DNA from: [Borrelia] finlandensis
GTDB taxonomy: Bacteria > Spirochaetota > Spirochaetia > Borreliales > Borreliaceae
Reading direction: 5' to 3'
Assembly (NCBI RefSeq): GCF_000181875.2
Contig: NZ_ABJZ02000005.1
Span: 248,001 to 312,000, forward strand
DNA length: 64,000 nt
In this document: positions 1 through 8,117 of the stretch, in pieces
How positions within the stretch are numbered: the first letter of the stretch is position 1
Layout: the number at the start of each line of letters is the position of its first letter
The notes under the pieces: generated by a model
The model's input: only the letters and a program-made list of their open reading frames with translations
What the model was told of the DNA's origin: nothing
Database searches by the model: none
Made by a program: the position numbers and the translations under genes

Positions 1-1746
1 AATGATAAATGGGATTTATCTTTTCTATTTGCAAATGAAGAAGAATATGCAAAAGCAATCAATGCTATTGAAATTAAAACCAAAGAATTTAAAAAATATG
101 AAAAACTGGAATTAAATTTTGATTTATTTAAAGAAATTTTAAACAAATACTACGAAATCATAGAAGATTTAGAGAAAGTCTCTTACTATGCAATGCTTCA
201 ATTAGAAACAGATGTAACCAATAAAGATTCAAATAAAATATATTCTATATGTGTCAATATAGCTACAAAAGTATCTAATACTACATCATACTTTATGCCT
301 AAAATACTAAAAACAGATGAAAAAAAAGTTCAAGCCTGGATAAATGATCCAGAGCTTAAGGATAAAAAAATTGCAATTGAAAAAATACTAAGAGAAAAAA
401 AACATATTTTAAGCGAACAAGAAGAAAAAATACTTGCTAACTACACCCCTCTTTACTCATCTTATCAAAGCATATTCTCAGCATTAACAAATGCTGATAT
501 GGAATTTGGAGAAATTAATAAACAGCCTTTAACCAATTCTACCTACACACTATTTTTACAAAACGAAGATCAAAAAATACGAAAAGAAGCCTTTTTAAGA
601 TTTTATCAAAAATACAAAAATAATGAAAATACACTTGCTAATCTTATTATTTCAGACTTTAAGAAAAATCACTTTATTGCAAAGACAAGAAAGTTTCAAA
701 ATACTTTTTCAATGCAACTCTTTTCAAACAATATTGATAAAAAAGTTTATACAAATTTAATCGAAACTGTCAATGAAAATTTATCTGTGCTTAACGACTA
801 TTATGAGTTTAGAAAAAAAGTCTTAAACCAAGAATATTTATATCACTACGATGTTTACGTACCATTAACAAAAGGAATAACATTTAAAAATTCATTTGAA
901 GAAGCTTGTAAGAAAATATTAAAATCTTTAGAGGTACTAGGAAATGAATATACAAAAATCTTAAGAAACGGTCTTTTAAAAGAAAGATGGGTTGATAAAT
1001 ACGAGAATACTGGAAAAAGATCGGGGGCTTTTAGCGCTGGATCATACAACGGAAAGCCTTATATACTTCTTAATTACAAAGACGAATCAATAAGAGATAT
1101 GTTTACGCTTGCACATGAAGCAGGACATTCAATGCACTCTTACTTTAGCATAAAAAACAACCCATTCCCGCACTATAATTATTCCGTTTTTGAAGCAGAA
1201 ATAGCATCAATAATCAATGAACAAATATTGGCAGAATATTTGCTTAAAAACGAAACCGATACTAACAAAATAAAATATATAAAACTAACACAAATTGATG
1301 ACATGATTTCAACATTCTTTAGACAAACAATGTTTGCTGAATTTGAGTACATTATTCATGAAATGATTAGTAAAGAAGAGCCTGTAGTAAAAGAAACACT
1401 AACAGAAACTTATATGAATTTGTTAAAAAAATACTTTGGACCTAGTCTAAAATTTGATGAATTAAGTCCCCTTGAATGCCTTAGAATTCCCCACTTTTAT
1501 TCACCCTTTTATGTGTATCAATATGCTACAGGCATTGCAGCTGCTCTGTCAATATATAAAGGCATTAAAGAAAATAAAAAAGATGCAGTAGAAAATTATA
1601 TAAAATTTTTAAAAACAGGGGGTTCTAAATATCCACTAGATTCCTTAAATATTACCGGAGTAGATTTAACAAAAAAAGCAACAATAGAAAACACTATTAA
1701 CATTTTCAAATGCAGACTTGAAGAGATAAAGAAAATATTCCAATAA
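1..1746 (+). CDS. pepF: Oligoendopeptidase F (M3 zinc metallopeptidase), 5' end outside window
   Basis: This is a cytoplasmic peptidase that cleaves oligopeptides. The frame is open from base 1, so the real start lies upstream. The 581 visible residues compare with about 600 for the family, so only a few N-terminal codons are missing. The first in-frame ATG (base 193) is internal and should not be taken as the start. The zinc-binding HEAGH motif of family M3 is encoded near bases 1114-1128. A downstream glutamate in a FEAEIASI segment fits the third zinc ligand. The next gene, pcs, follows after 13 bases and is probably cotranscribed. In Borrelia such a peptidase would help recycle imported peptides, an inference from the organism's lack of amino-acid synthesis. 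Confidence 0.95.
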   Translation, partial: NDKWDLSFLFANEEEYAKAINAIEIKTKEFKKYEKLELNFDLFKEILNKYYEIIEDLEKVSYYAMLQLETDVTNKDSNKIYSICVNIATKVSNTTSYFMPKILKTDEKKVQAWINDPELKDKKIAIEKILREKKHILSEQEEKILANYTPLYSSYQSIFSALTNADMEFGEINKQPLTNSTYTLFLQNEDQKIRKEAFLRFYQKYKNNENTLANLIISDFKKNHFIAKTRKFQNTFSMQLFSNNIDKKVYTNLIETVNENLSVLNDYYEFRKKVLNQEYLYHYDVYVPLTKGITFKNSFEEACKKILKSLEVLGNEYTKILRNGLLKERWVDKYENTGKRSGAFSAGSYNGKPYILLNYKDESIRDMFTLAHEAGHSMHSYFSIKNNPFPHYNYSVFEAEIASIINEQILAEYLLKNETDTNKIKYIKLTQIDDMISTFFRQTMFAEFEYIIHEMISKEEPVVKETLTETYMNLLKKYFGPSLKFDELSPLECLRIPHFYSPFYVYQYATGIAAALSIYKGIKENKKDAVENYIKFLKTGGSKYPLDSLNITGVDLTKKATIENTINIFKCRLEEIKKIFQ

Positions 1747-1759
1747 AAGGAGATTTACT

Positions 1760-2464
1760 GTGAAAAATATCAATTTGATTTTAGCTTGGCTTGTACATAT
1801 TTTTACAGCATCTGGCTTGATTGTAGGACTTTACTCAATAATTTCAATTGTAAATGGTGATTATTCTCTTCTTTTAAAACTAACAGCAATAGGGCTTATC
1901 ATAGATGGAATTGACGGAACTATGGCAAGAAAACTTAAAGTTAAAGAATTAATACCTGAAATTGATGGCACTCTGCTTGATAATATTACAGACTATATAA
2001 ACTATACATTCATACCCGTTATATTTTTTTATTTAGGAGAATTTATTGAAGAAAAATATAAAGTCGCCATTTGCATCGGAATTTTACTCTCATCAGCATA
2101 CCAATTCTCAAGAACAGACGCCAAAACAAATGACAACTACTTTAGGGGATTTCCTTCTCTATGGAATCTCTTTGTGATATTAAACATAATATTTAAAATG
2201 GAACAAATAACAAATCTTATTACAATGTCAATATGCATTATAACAAGCTTTATTCCAATAAAATTTATTTACCCATCAAAAACCAAAGAATTAAGGAAAA
2301 TTACAATACCAATAACAATAATAAGTTGCCTAATATTTGTTGTATCAATATTTTCAGAGCTGTCCACAACAGCGTTAAAAATGGCAAAAACAGTTCTTAT
2401 CCTTTACTTTGCATATTTAACTTTAGCAAGCATATATTTAACTTATAAAACAAGAAATAGATGA
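1760..2464 (+). CDS. pcs: Phosphatidylcholine synthase
   Basis: This membrane enzyme of the CDP-alcohol phosphatidyltransferase family makes phosphatidylcholine in one step from CDP-diacylglycerol and choline. The family signature is visible near residues 50-80: DGIDGTMAR, then DGTLLDNITD, which supplies the conserved aspartates. The 234 residues contain several hydrophobic segments consistent with a multi-pass protein. The start is GTG, chosen because AAGGAG lies seven bases upstream. The stop overlaps the start of dedA in an ATGA, so the two are probably translationally coupled. Established knowledge is that Borrelia makes its phosphatidylcholine by this route from host choline. Confidence 0.93.
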   Translation: MKNINLILAWLVHIFTASGLIVGLYSIISIVNGDYSLLLKLTAIGLIIDGIDGTMARKLKVKELIPEIDGTLLDNITDYINYTFIPVIFFYLGEFIEEKYKVAICIGILLSSAYQFSRTDAKTNDNYFRGFPSLWNLFVILNIIFKMEQITNLITMSICIITSFIPIKFIYPSKTKELRKITIPITIISCLIFVVSIFSELSTTALKMAKTVLILYFAYLTLASIYLTYKTRNR

Positions 2465-3069
2465 CAAAAATGTATATAAACACAATAATAGAATATATTG
2501 ATTCAAACATAGCTTATTCCCCAATAGTATTTTTTTCTTTACTAATTTTAGCAGGACTTAATGTTCCTATTTCTGAGGATGCAATAGTGCTAATGGGTGG
2601 AATTTTATCTAGTCGAAAAAATGAATATACTGTATTAATATTTTTAGGAATTTTTTGGGGAGCCTATCTTGGAGACATAATATCTTTTTACATTGGAAAA
2701 TTAATGGGAAATAAATTATTTAAAAACAAAAAAGACAATAACCTTCTTGACAAAATAAATTACTATTATGGTCAATATGGGGTACTAACTTTATTTATAG
2801 GAAGGTTTATACCCTTTGGAGTTAGAAACGCAATATTTATATCGGCAGGAATGGGAAATATGAAATCTAATCTATTTATTGTTTCTGACTTTTTTGCAAC
2901 TTTGCTCTCAATAGTTGTTTATTTTACTCTAAGCTTTAAACTAGGCCAATCATTTGAAATAATATTTTCAAAAATAAAAATAATTATATTTGCAATATTT
3001 ATCACTGTAATAGCAACAACAATAATAATCTACGTAATTAAAAAAATAAAAAAGTTGACAAAAATTTAA
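2461..3069 (+). CDS. dedA: DedA-family membrane protein
   Basis: This is a polytopic inner-membrane protein of the DedA (SNARE-associated) family, linked to lipid flipping and membrane homeostasis. Family-like motifs are visible: an acidic segment VPISEDAIVLMGG near residue 35, GAYLGDIISFYIG, and FIGRFIPFGVRNAIFISAG with two arginines and a proline. The length of 202 residues is typical. The ATG lies inside the pcs stop (ATGA); a second ATG three codons later is an alternative start. The last codons contain the -35 hexamer of the tRNA promoter downstream. Published depletion work on the B. burgdorferi DedA reported an essential protein with a cell-division phenotype; I infer this is that gene. 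Confidence 0.92.
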   Translation: MTKMYINTIIEYIDSNIAYSPIVFFSLLILAGLNVPISEDAIVLMGGILSSRKNEYTVLIFLGIFWGAYLGDIISFYIGKLMGNKLFKNKKDNNLLDKINYYYGQYGVLTLFIGRFIPFGVRNAIFISAGMGNMKSNLFIVSDFFATLLSIVVYFTLSFKLGQSFEIIFSKIKIIIFAIFITVIATTIIIYVIKKIKKLTKI

Positions 3070-3084
3070 AATAAAAAATATAAT
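3055..3084 (+). promoter_or_regulatory. Consensus sigma-70 promoter for tRNA-Leu
   Basis: A perfect TTGACA (3055-3060) and a perfect TATAAT (3079-3084) are separated by 18 bases. The predicted start of transcription, around 3091, is a few bases before the tRNA. The -35 element lies within the final codons of dedA. It is the only fully consensus promoter I noticed in the window, as expected for a stable RNA gene. Confidence 0.85.
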
Positions 3085-3094
3085 AATTAATAGT

Positions 3095-3178
3095 GCTGTG
3101 GTGGTGGAAGTGGTAGACACGCTAGCTTGAGGGGCTAGTGGGCGCAAGCCCGTGCTGGTTCAAGTCCAGTTCACAGCA
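3095..3178 (+). tRNA. tRNA-Leu, anticodon GAG
   Basis: The 84-base sequence folds as a class II tRNA. The acceptor stem pairs GCTGTGG with TCACAGC (one G-T pair) and leaves an A discriminator. The anticodon stem CTAGC/GCTAG holds the loop TTGAGGG with GAG at 3129-3131. A long variable arm forms GGGC-GCAA-GCCC, and the T arm has TTCAAGT in its loop. The CCA end is not encoded. It reads CTC and CTT leucine codons. It sits about 100 bases upstream of leuS, whose product charges it, and no clear terminator separates the two. Confidence 0.96.
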
Positions 3179-3276
3179 TCAAAATTGTTAGCAAATTATT
3201 AAATAAAATTAACAAAAATGCGATCTAAAAGAATATTAGAGAATAAGTTGTTGTGGGTTAATTTTCAAGAGGATAA

Positions 3277-5799
3277 ATGTCTAAATACGAATTCATAAAA
3301 ATTGAAAAAAAATGGCAAGAATTTTGGGATAATAATAAAACATACAAAGTAGAAGAAGATCCAAGTATTCCTAAGGAAAAAAGATTGTATATACTTGACA
3401 TGTTCCCCTATCCTTCTGCCAACGGGCTTCATGTTGGTCATCCAGAAGGATACACAGCAACAGACATATTTGGAAGATACAAGCTTTTGAATGGATTTCA
3501 TGTACTTCACCCAATAGGATTTGATAGTTTTGGACTTCCTGCTGAAAATTACGCAATACAAACAGGAACTCACCCTCAAAAAAGTACAGAAGAAAATATT
3601 AATAAGTTTAAAAAACAAATAAAAGCTTTGGGGTTTGCCTATGATTGGGATCGAGAAATTAGAACACATGAGGAAAATTACTATAAATGGACACAGTGGA
3701 TTTTCCTGCAATTATATAAAAAAGGGCTAGCTTATGTAAAAGAAATGCCTGTATGGTACTGCCCCGAGCTTGGAACGGTACTAGCAAATGAAGAGATTAT
3801 TCAAACTTCAGATGGACCAAAATCTGAGAGAGGATCTTACAACGTCGAAAAAAAATATTTAAGACAGTGGGTTTTAAAAATTACAAAGTATGCTGAAAGA
3901 TTGCTAGACGACCTTGAAGAATTAGAATGGCCTGAATCTATAAAAGAAATGCAGCGAAATTGGATTGGCAAATCAACAGGAGTTGAAATTGACTTTGAAA
4001 TTGAAGGCCACAACGATAAAATTAAAGTCTTTACAACAAGGCCAGACACAATCTTTGGCATCACATATTTAGTGATCGCACCAGAAAATAAACTAATAGA
4101 AAAAATAACAAAGAACAACTTTAAACAAAATGTTTTAAAATATGTAAAGCGCGAAGAACTCAAAAGCGATCTCAATAGGACTTCTCTTGAAAAGGATAAA
4201 TCGGGAGTTTTCACAGGATCTTACGCATTTCATCCAATAACAAATGAAAAAATTCCAATTTGGGTTGGAAGCTACGTACTAGGAACTTACGGAACCGGAG
4301 CTGTAATGGGTGTTCCAGCACATGATGAAAGAGACTTTCAATTTGCTACAAAGTATCAATTAAAAATTTTACCCGTGATATCAAAATCGGGGAAAAATGA
4401 AATATTAGAAAAAGCATTTGTTGATGATGGAATTTCAATAAATTCTCCCAATGAATTTAATAATCTTAAAAATTCTGAAGTAAAAGACAAAGTAATAAAA
4501 TGGCTTACTAAAAACAAAAAAGGGAAAGAAAAAGTTACCTACAAGCTTAGAGATTGGATTTTTTCAAGACAAAGATACTGGGGAGAGCCTATACCCATTT
4601 TGTTTGATAAGCTTGGGAATGCAATACCTTTGGAGGAAAATAATCTTCCCTTAAAGCTTCCAGAAATTGCAAACTATAAACCTTCTGGAACAGGTGAATC
4701 TCCTTTATCAAGAATTAAAGATTGGGTAAACGTAAAAGATATGGACCTTATAAGAGAAACAAACACAATGCCTCAATGGGCAGGCTCTTGTTGGTATTAT
4801 TTAAGATACTTAGACCCCAAAAACTCAAAAGAGTTTGCAAACAAAAAAAAAATTGAATATTGGATGCCGGTTGATCTATACATAGGTGGAGCTGAACATA
4901 CAGTATTACATCTGCTTTACTCAAGATTTTGGCACAAAGTTCTTTATGATCTAGGATACGTAAATACCAAAGAACCTTTTAAAAAGCTAATAAATCAAGG
5001 CATAATAACGTCATTTTCTTATCAAAAAGAAAATGGGGTTTTAATACCCAATGACCAAGTTATAGAAAAAGACAATAAATTTTTTGATAAAAAAGATAAC
5101 AAAGAAGTAACCCAAGTAATTGCCAAAATGTCAAAATCTTTAAAAAATGTAATAAACCCAGACGACATTATTAAGGAATTTGGAGCAGACTCAATGAGAA
5201 TTTATGAAATGTTTATGGGGCCACTAACAGATTCTAAACCTTGGAACACTAAAGGAATTATTGGTGTTTTTCGATTTTTAAACAAAATTTGGAACTTAAG
5301 AGAAAAAGAACTGTCAAAAGACAATCCTCCAAAGGAAATAATATCTGAACTACATAAAGCAATAAAAAAAGTCACAGAAGACACAGAAAAACTAAATTTT
5401 AACACAGCAATCTCCGCAATGATGATATTTATAAATGAACTTCTAAAGTATGAAAAAAATTATTTAAACATATTTAAACCGTTTATCATTATTTTATCTC
5501 CCTATGCACCCCATTTAGCAGAAGAGTTGTGGGAATATATTGGAGAGCTTCCTAGTTTATTTAAAAATTCAAAATGGCCAAAATTTGATGAAAGCCTTAT
5601 CATTAAAGATAAAAAAGAAATCGTCTTGCAAATAAATGGAAAAATAAAAGACAAAATTTTATTAAACAAAGAAACAGACGAAGAAGAACTAAAAGAAATA
5701 GCAATGAGAAATAGCAAAATAAAATCAAACTTATTCAATAAAAAAATAGTAAAAATAATTGTAATTAAAAACAAGCTTGTTAACATAGTGATAAAGTAA
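3277..5799 (+). CDS. leuS: Leucyl-tRNA synthetase
   Basis: This class I aminoacyl-tRNA synthetase attaches leucine to tRNA-Leu in the cytoplasm. The HIGH signature appears as HVGH at residues 52-55 and KMSKS at 617-621. Between them is a CP1 editing domain with TTRPDTIFG and a conserved GTGAVMGVPAHDERD segment. The WAGSCWYYLRY stretch is typical of bacterial LeuRS. The length of 840 residues is normal for a bacterial enzyme with editing. The ATG has AAGAGG a few bases upstream. The 98-base gap from the tRNA-Leu shows no clear terminator, so both may share the tRNA promoter. Confidence 0.98.
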   Translation: MSKYEFIKIEKKWQEFWDNNKTYKVEEDPSIPKEKRLYILDMFPYPSANGLHVGHPEGYTATDIFGRYKLLNGFHVLHPIGFDSFGLPAENYAIQTGTHPQKSTEENINKFKKQIKALGFAYDWDREIRTHEENYYKWTQWIFLQLYKKGLAYVKEMPVWYCPELGTVLANEEIIQTSDGPKSERGSYNVEKKYLRQWVLKITKYAERLLDDLEELEWPESIKEMQRNWIGKSTGVEIDFEIEGHNDKIKVFTTRPDTIFGITYLVIAPENKLIEKITKNNFKQNVLKYVKREELKSDLNRTSLEKDKSGVFTGSYAFHPITNEKIPIWVGSYVLGTYGTGAVMGVPAHDERDFQFATKYQLKILPVISKSGKNEILEKAFVDDGISINSPNEFNNLKNSEVKDKVIKWLTKNKKGKEKVTYKLRDWIFSRQRYWGEPIPILFDKLGNAIPLEENNLPLKLPEIANYKPSGTGESPLSRIKDWVNVKDMDLIRETNTMPQWAGSCWYYLRYLDPKNSKEFANKKKIEYWMPVDLYIGGAEHTVLHLLYSRFWHKVLYDLGYVNTKEPFKKLINQGIITSFSYQKENGVLIPNDQVIEKDNKFFDKKDNKEVTQVIAKMSKSLKNVINPDDIIKEFGADSMRIYEMFMGPLTDSKPWNTKGIIGVFRFLNKIWNLREKELSKDNPPKEIISELHKAIKKVTEDTEKLNFNTAISAMMIFINELLKYEKNYLNIFKPFIIILSPYAPHLAEELWEYIGELPSLFKNSKWPKFDESLIIKDKKEIVLQINGKIKDKILLNKETDEEELKEIAMRNSKIKSNLFNKKIVKIIVIKNKLVNIVIK

Positions 5800-5813
5800 A
5801 AAAGAGGCATTAT

Positions 5814-8117
5814 ATGGACTTTGAAGGTCTAAGCATTAGATATAAAGGAATTATATTCACAATATTTATCTTAATTACTATTTTTTTAGGATTTTTTTTA
5901 AAAAATCTTAAATTCGATGCAAACATCTTAAAGCTTATACCCAAGACCAAAGAAACTGAAAGCTTAATAGACATTGACAAAAGTAATTCACTTTTATCTA
6001 CAATAGTAATATTTCAAGATAAAAAAAATATCTTCAATAAAAAAAATTTTGAAACAATAAACAGCGTAATCAATGAAATAACCAAAATTTTAAAAGTATC
6101 TCCAAATGCCGTTACAAGCATATTTTCTTATTTCCCACAATTTCAAAAAGAAATCTACACAGATAAAGATATAGAAGAAATAAAAAATATAATAAAGGCA
6201 ACTCCATTTGTAAAAAACACATTCTTAGGCAGCTCAGAAAATTTAATATACTTCATAATAATCCCATCAGAGAGTGACCAAATAAACTTCAGTAGAAATT
6301 TAAAAACCGAACTTGATGAGATGGAAAAAACAATTAAAAAATATGAAACTGACGATTTAAAGTTGTATCTTACAGGAGATTTAATAGTAAGAGAAAAAAT
6401 TTTAAACTACATGGTTGAAGACTTCAAAATCTTAGGGCCTCTTGCTACTTTTGTAGTAATAATTTCACTCTATCTTATTATAAAAAATCTAATTGGCGCA
6501 TTAATTCCTATTTTTATTGCATTATTATCATTGATTTGGACTTTTGGAATTAAAGGACTTGTACAATCCCCTATTACAGTGCCAGAAACTTCAATGATTG
6601 TTTTACTTATTTCAATCGGATGCGCCAATGCTGTACATATAATAAATGAAATATTTAAATTAATAAAAAAAGAACAACTCTCAAAAGAATCCATAAAAGA
6701 AACAATTAAAAAACTTAAAACACCCATCCTGCTAACATCTTTTACAACTGCATTTGGATTTTTATCTCTTACAACCTCTTCAATTAATGCCTACAAAACA
6801 ATGGGTATTTTTATGTCAATTGGAGTAATTATCTCAATGATAATTTCATTAACCGTTTTACCTGGAATAATAACATTAATCCCATTTGCAAAAAAAAAGT
6901 CTTTTGAAAAAGAAAAAGAAAATAAACAAAATAAAATATTCTTCCTTGAAAGACTTGCCAAACTAAATACACAAATAACAAAATCTATATTAAAAAGAAA
7001 ATATACATCCTCTATAATGGTCCTCATCATACTGGGAATTTCTTTTGTAGGTCTTTTAAAGATCGAAATCAATTTTGATGAAAAAGATTACTTTAAAGAA
7101 AGCACAAGTGTAAAAAAAACATTAAACCTAATGCAAAAAGAAATGGGGGGAATATCGATTTTCAAAATAGAAATTGAAGGCAAGCCCGGTGAATTTAAAA
7201 ATGCTAAAGCAATGCGAATATTAGACTTAATTACAGATAAGCTTGATGCATTTTCTGCAAAAACTCAATCTAGTTCTATTAATGGCATTTTAAAATTTAC
7301 AAATTTTAAAATTAAAAAAGAATCCCCACTAGAGTATAAACTGCCTGAAAACAAAATTATACTAAACAAACTGATAAATTTGATAGATAAAAGCGATTGG
7401 ACCAAGGACAATAAAAGAATGTACATTAACGATGACTGGTCATTAATATCTATCATAGTAAGAATTGAAGACAACTCAACCGAAGGAATAAAAAAATTTG
7501 AAAAATATGCTATTAAAACAATTAATGAATATATGAAAAATAATAAATATCATTTCTCAGGTGTTTATGATAAGGTATTAATAGCTAAAACAATGGTAAA
7601 AGAACAGGTTATAAACATTATAACAACTCTTGGATCAATAACACTACTACTTATGTTTTTCTTTAAATCTATAAAAACCGGAATAATTATTGCAATCCCA
7701 GTAGCATGGTCAGTGTTTTTAAACTTTGCTGTAATGAGATTATTTGGAATAACCTTAAACCCAGCAACGGCAACAATTGCATCTGTAAGCATGGGAGTAG
7801 GGGTAGATTATTCAATTCATTTTTTCAATACGTTTATTTTACAATACCAAAAAAATCAAATCTACAAAACCGCACTTCTTGAATCAATACCCAACGTATT
7901 TAATGGAATATTTGCAAATTCTATTTCCGTTGGAATAGGATTTTTAACTCTAACATTTTCGTCTTATAAAATAATATCAACTCTTGGAGCAATAATTGCT
8001 TTTACAATGCTAACGACATCTCTTGCATCGCTAACTCTTCTTCCATTATTAATTTATTTATTTAAACCTAGAGTAAAACTAGTCTCAAACAACAATTTTA
8101 AAAAATTAAAACAATAA
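5814..8117 (+). CDS. RND/MMPL-type membrane protein
   Basis: The 767-residue protein has the duplicated layout of the RND superfamily: one membrane segment, a large exported loop (about residues 30-200), five clustered membrane segments, then the same again. The second half carries GVGVDYSIH, typical of MMPL/SSD-type transporters; the first half has IGCANAVHI at the matching place, lacking the aspartate. Likely jobs are lipid or hydrophobe transport across the inner membrane, but the substrate cannot be told. GAGG precedes the ATG by six bases. It follows leuS by 14 bases and overlaps the convergent lon by 12 bases. It corresponds by order to BB0252. Confidence 0.85.
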   Translation: MDFEGLSIRYKGIIFTIFILITIFLGFFLKNLKFDANILKLIPKTKETESLIDIDKSNSLLSTIVIFQDKKNIFNKKNFETINSVINEITKILKVSPNAVTSIFSYFPQFQKEIYTDKDIEEIKNIIKATPFVKNTFLGSSENLIYFIIIPSESDQINFSRNLKTELDEMEKTIKKYETDDLKLYLTGDLIVREKILNYMVEDFKILGPLATFVVIISLYLIIKNLIGALIPIFIALLSLIWTFGIKGLVQSPITVPETSMIVLLISIGCANAVHIINEIFKLIKKEQLSKESIKETIKKLKTPILLTSFTTAFGFLSLTTSSINAYKTMGIFMSIGVIISMIISLTVLPGIITLIPFAKKKSFEKEKENKQNKIFFLERLAKLNTQITKSILKRKYTSSIMVLIILGISFVGLLKIEINFDEKDYFKESTSVKKTLNLMQKEMGGISIFKIEIEGKPGEFKNAKAMRILDLITDKLDAFSAKTQSSSINGILKFTNFKIKKESPLEYKLPENKIILNKLINLIDKSDWTKDNKRMYINDDWSLISIIVRIEDNSTEGIKKFEKYAIKTINEYMKNNKYHFSGVYDKVLIAKTMVKEQVINIITTLGSITLLLMFFFKSIKTGIIIAIPVAWSVFLNFAVMRLFGITLNPATATIASVSMGVGVDYSIHFFNTFILQYQKNQIYKTALLESIPNVFNGIFANSISVGIGFLTLTFSSYKIISTLGAIIAFTMLTTSLASLTLLPLLIYLFKPRVKLVSNNNFKKLKQ

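Noticed and set aside
855..1049. Antisense frame in pepF
   Set aside because: Short, overlaps the catalytic region of pepF, no supporting signal.
3179..3276. Possible T-box or other riboswitch before leuS
   Set aside because: No T-box core sequence, specifier stem or terminator is visible, and the stretch is too short; only a weak 6-base TTGTTA/TAACAA pairing was found.
3265..3711. Open frame of 148 codons on the strand opposite leuS
   Set aside because: Lies wholly inside a certain gene, has Phe/Cys-rich composition typical of antisense frames, and has no family motif.
3837..4214. Second long antisense frame in leuS
   Set aside because: Covers the CP1 editing domain coding; no SD and no plausible protein features.
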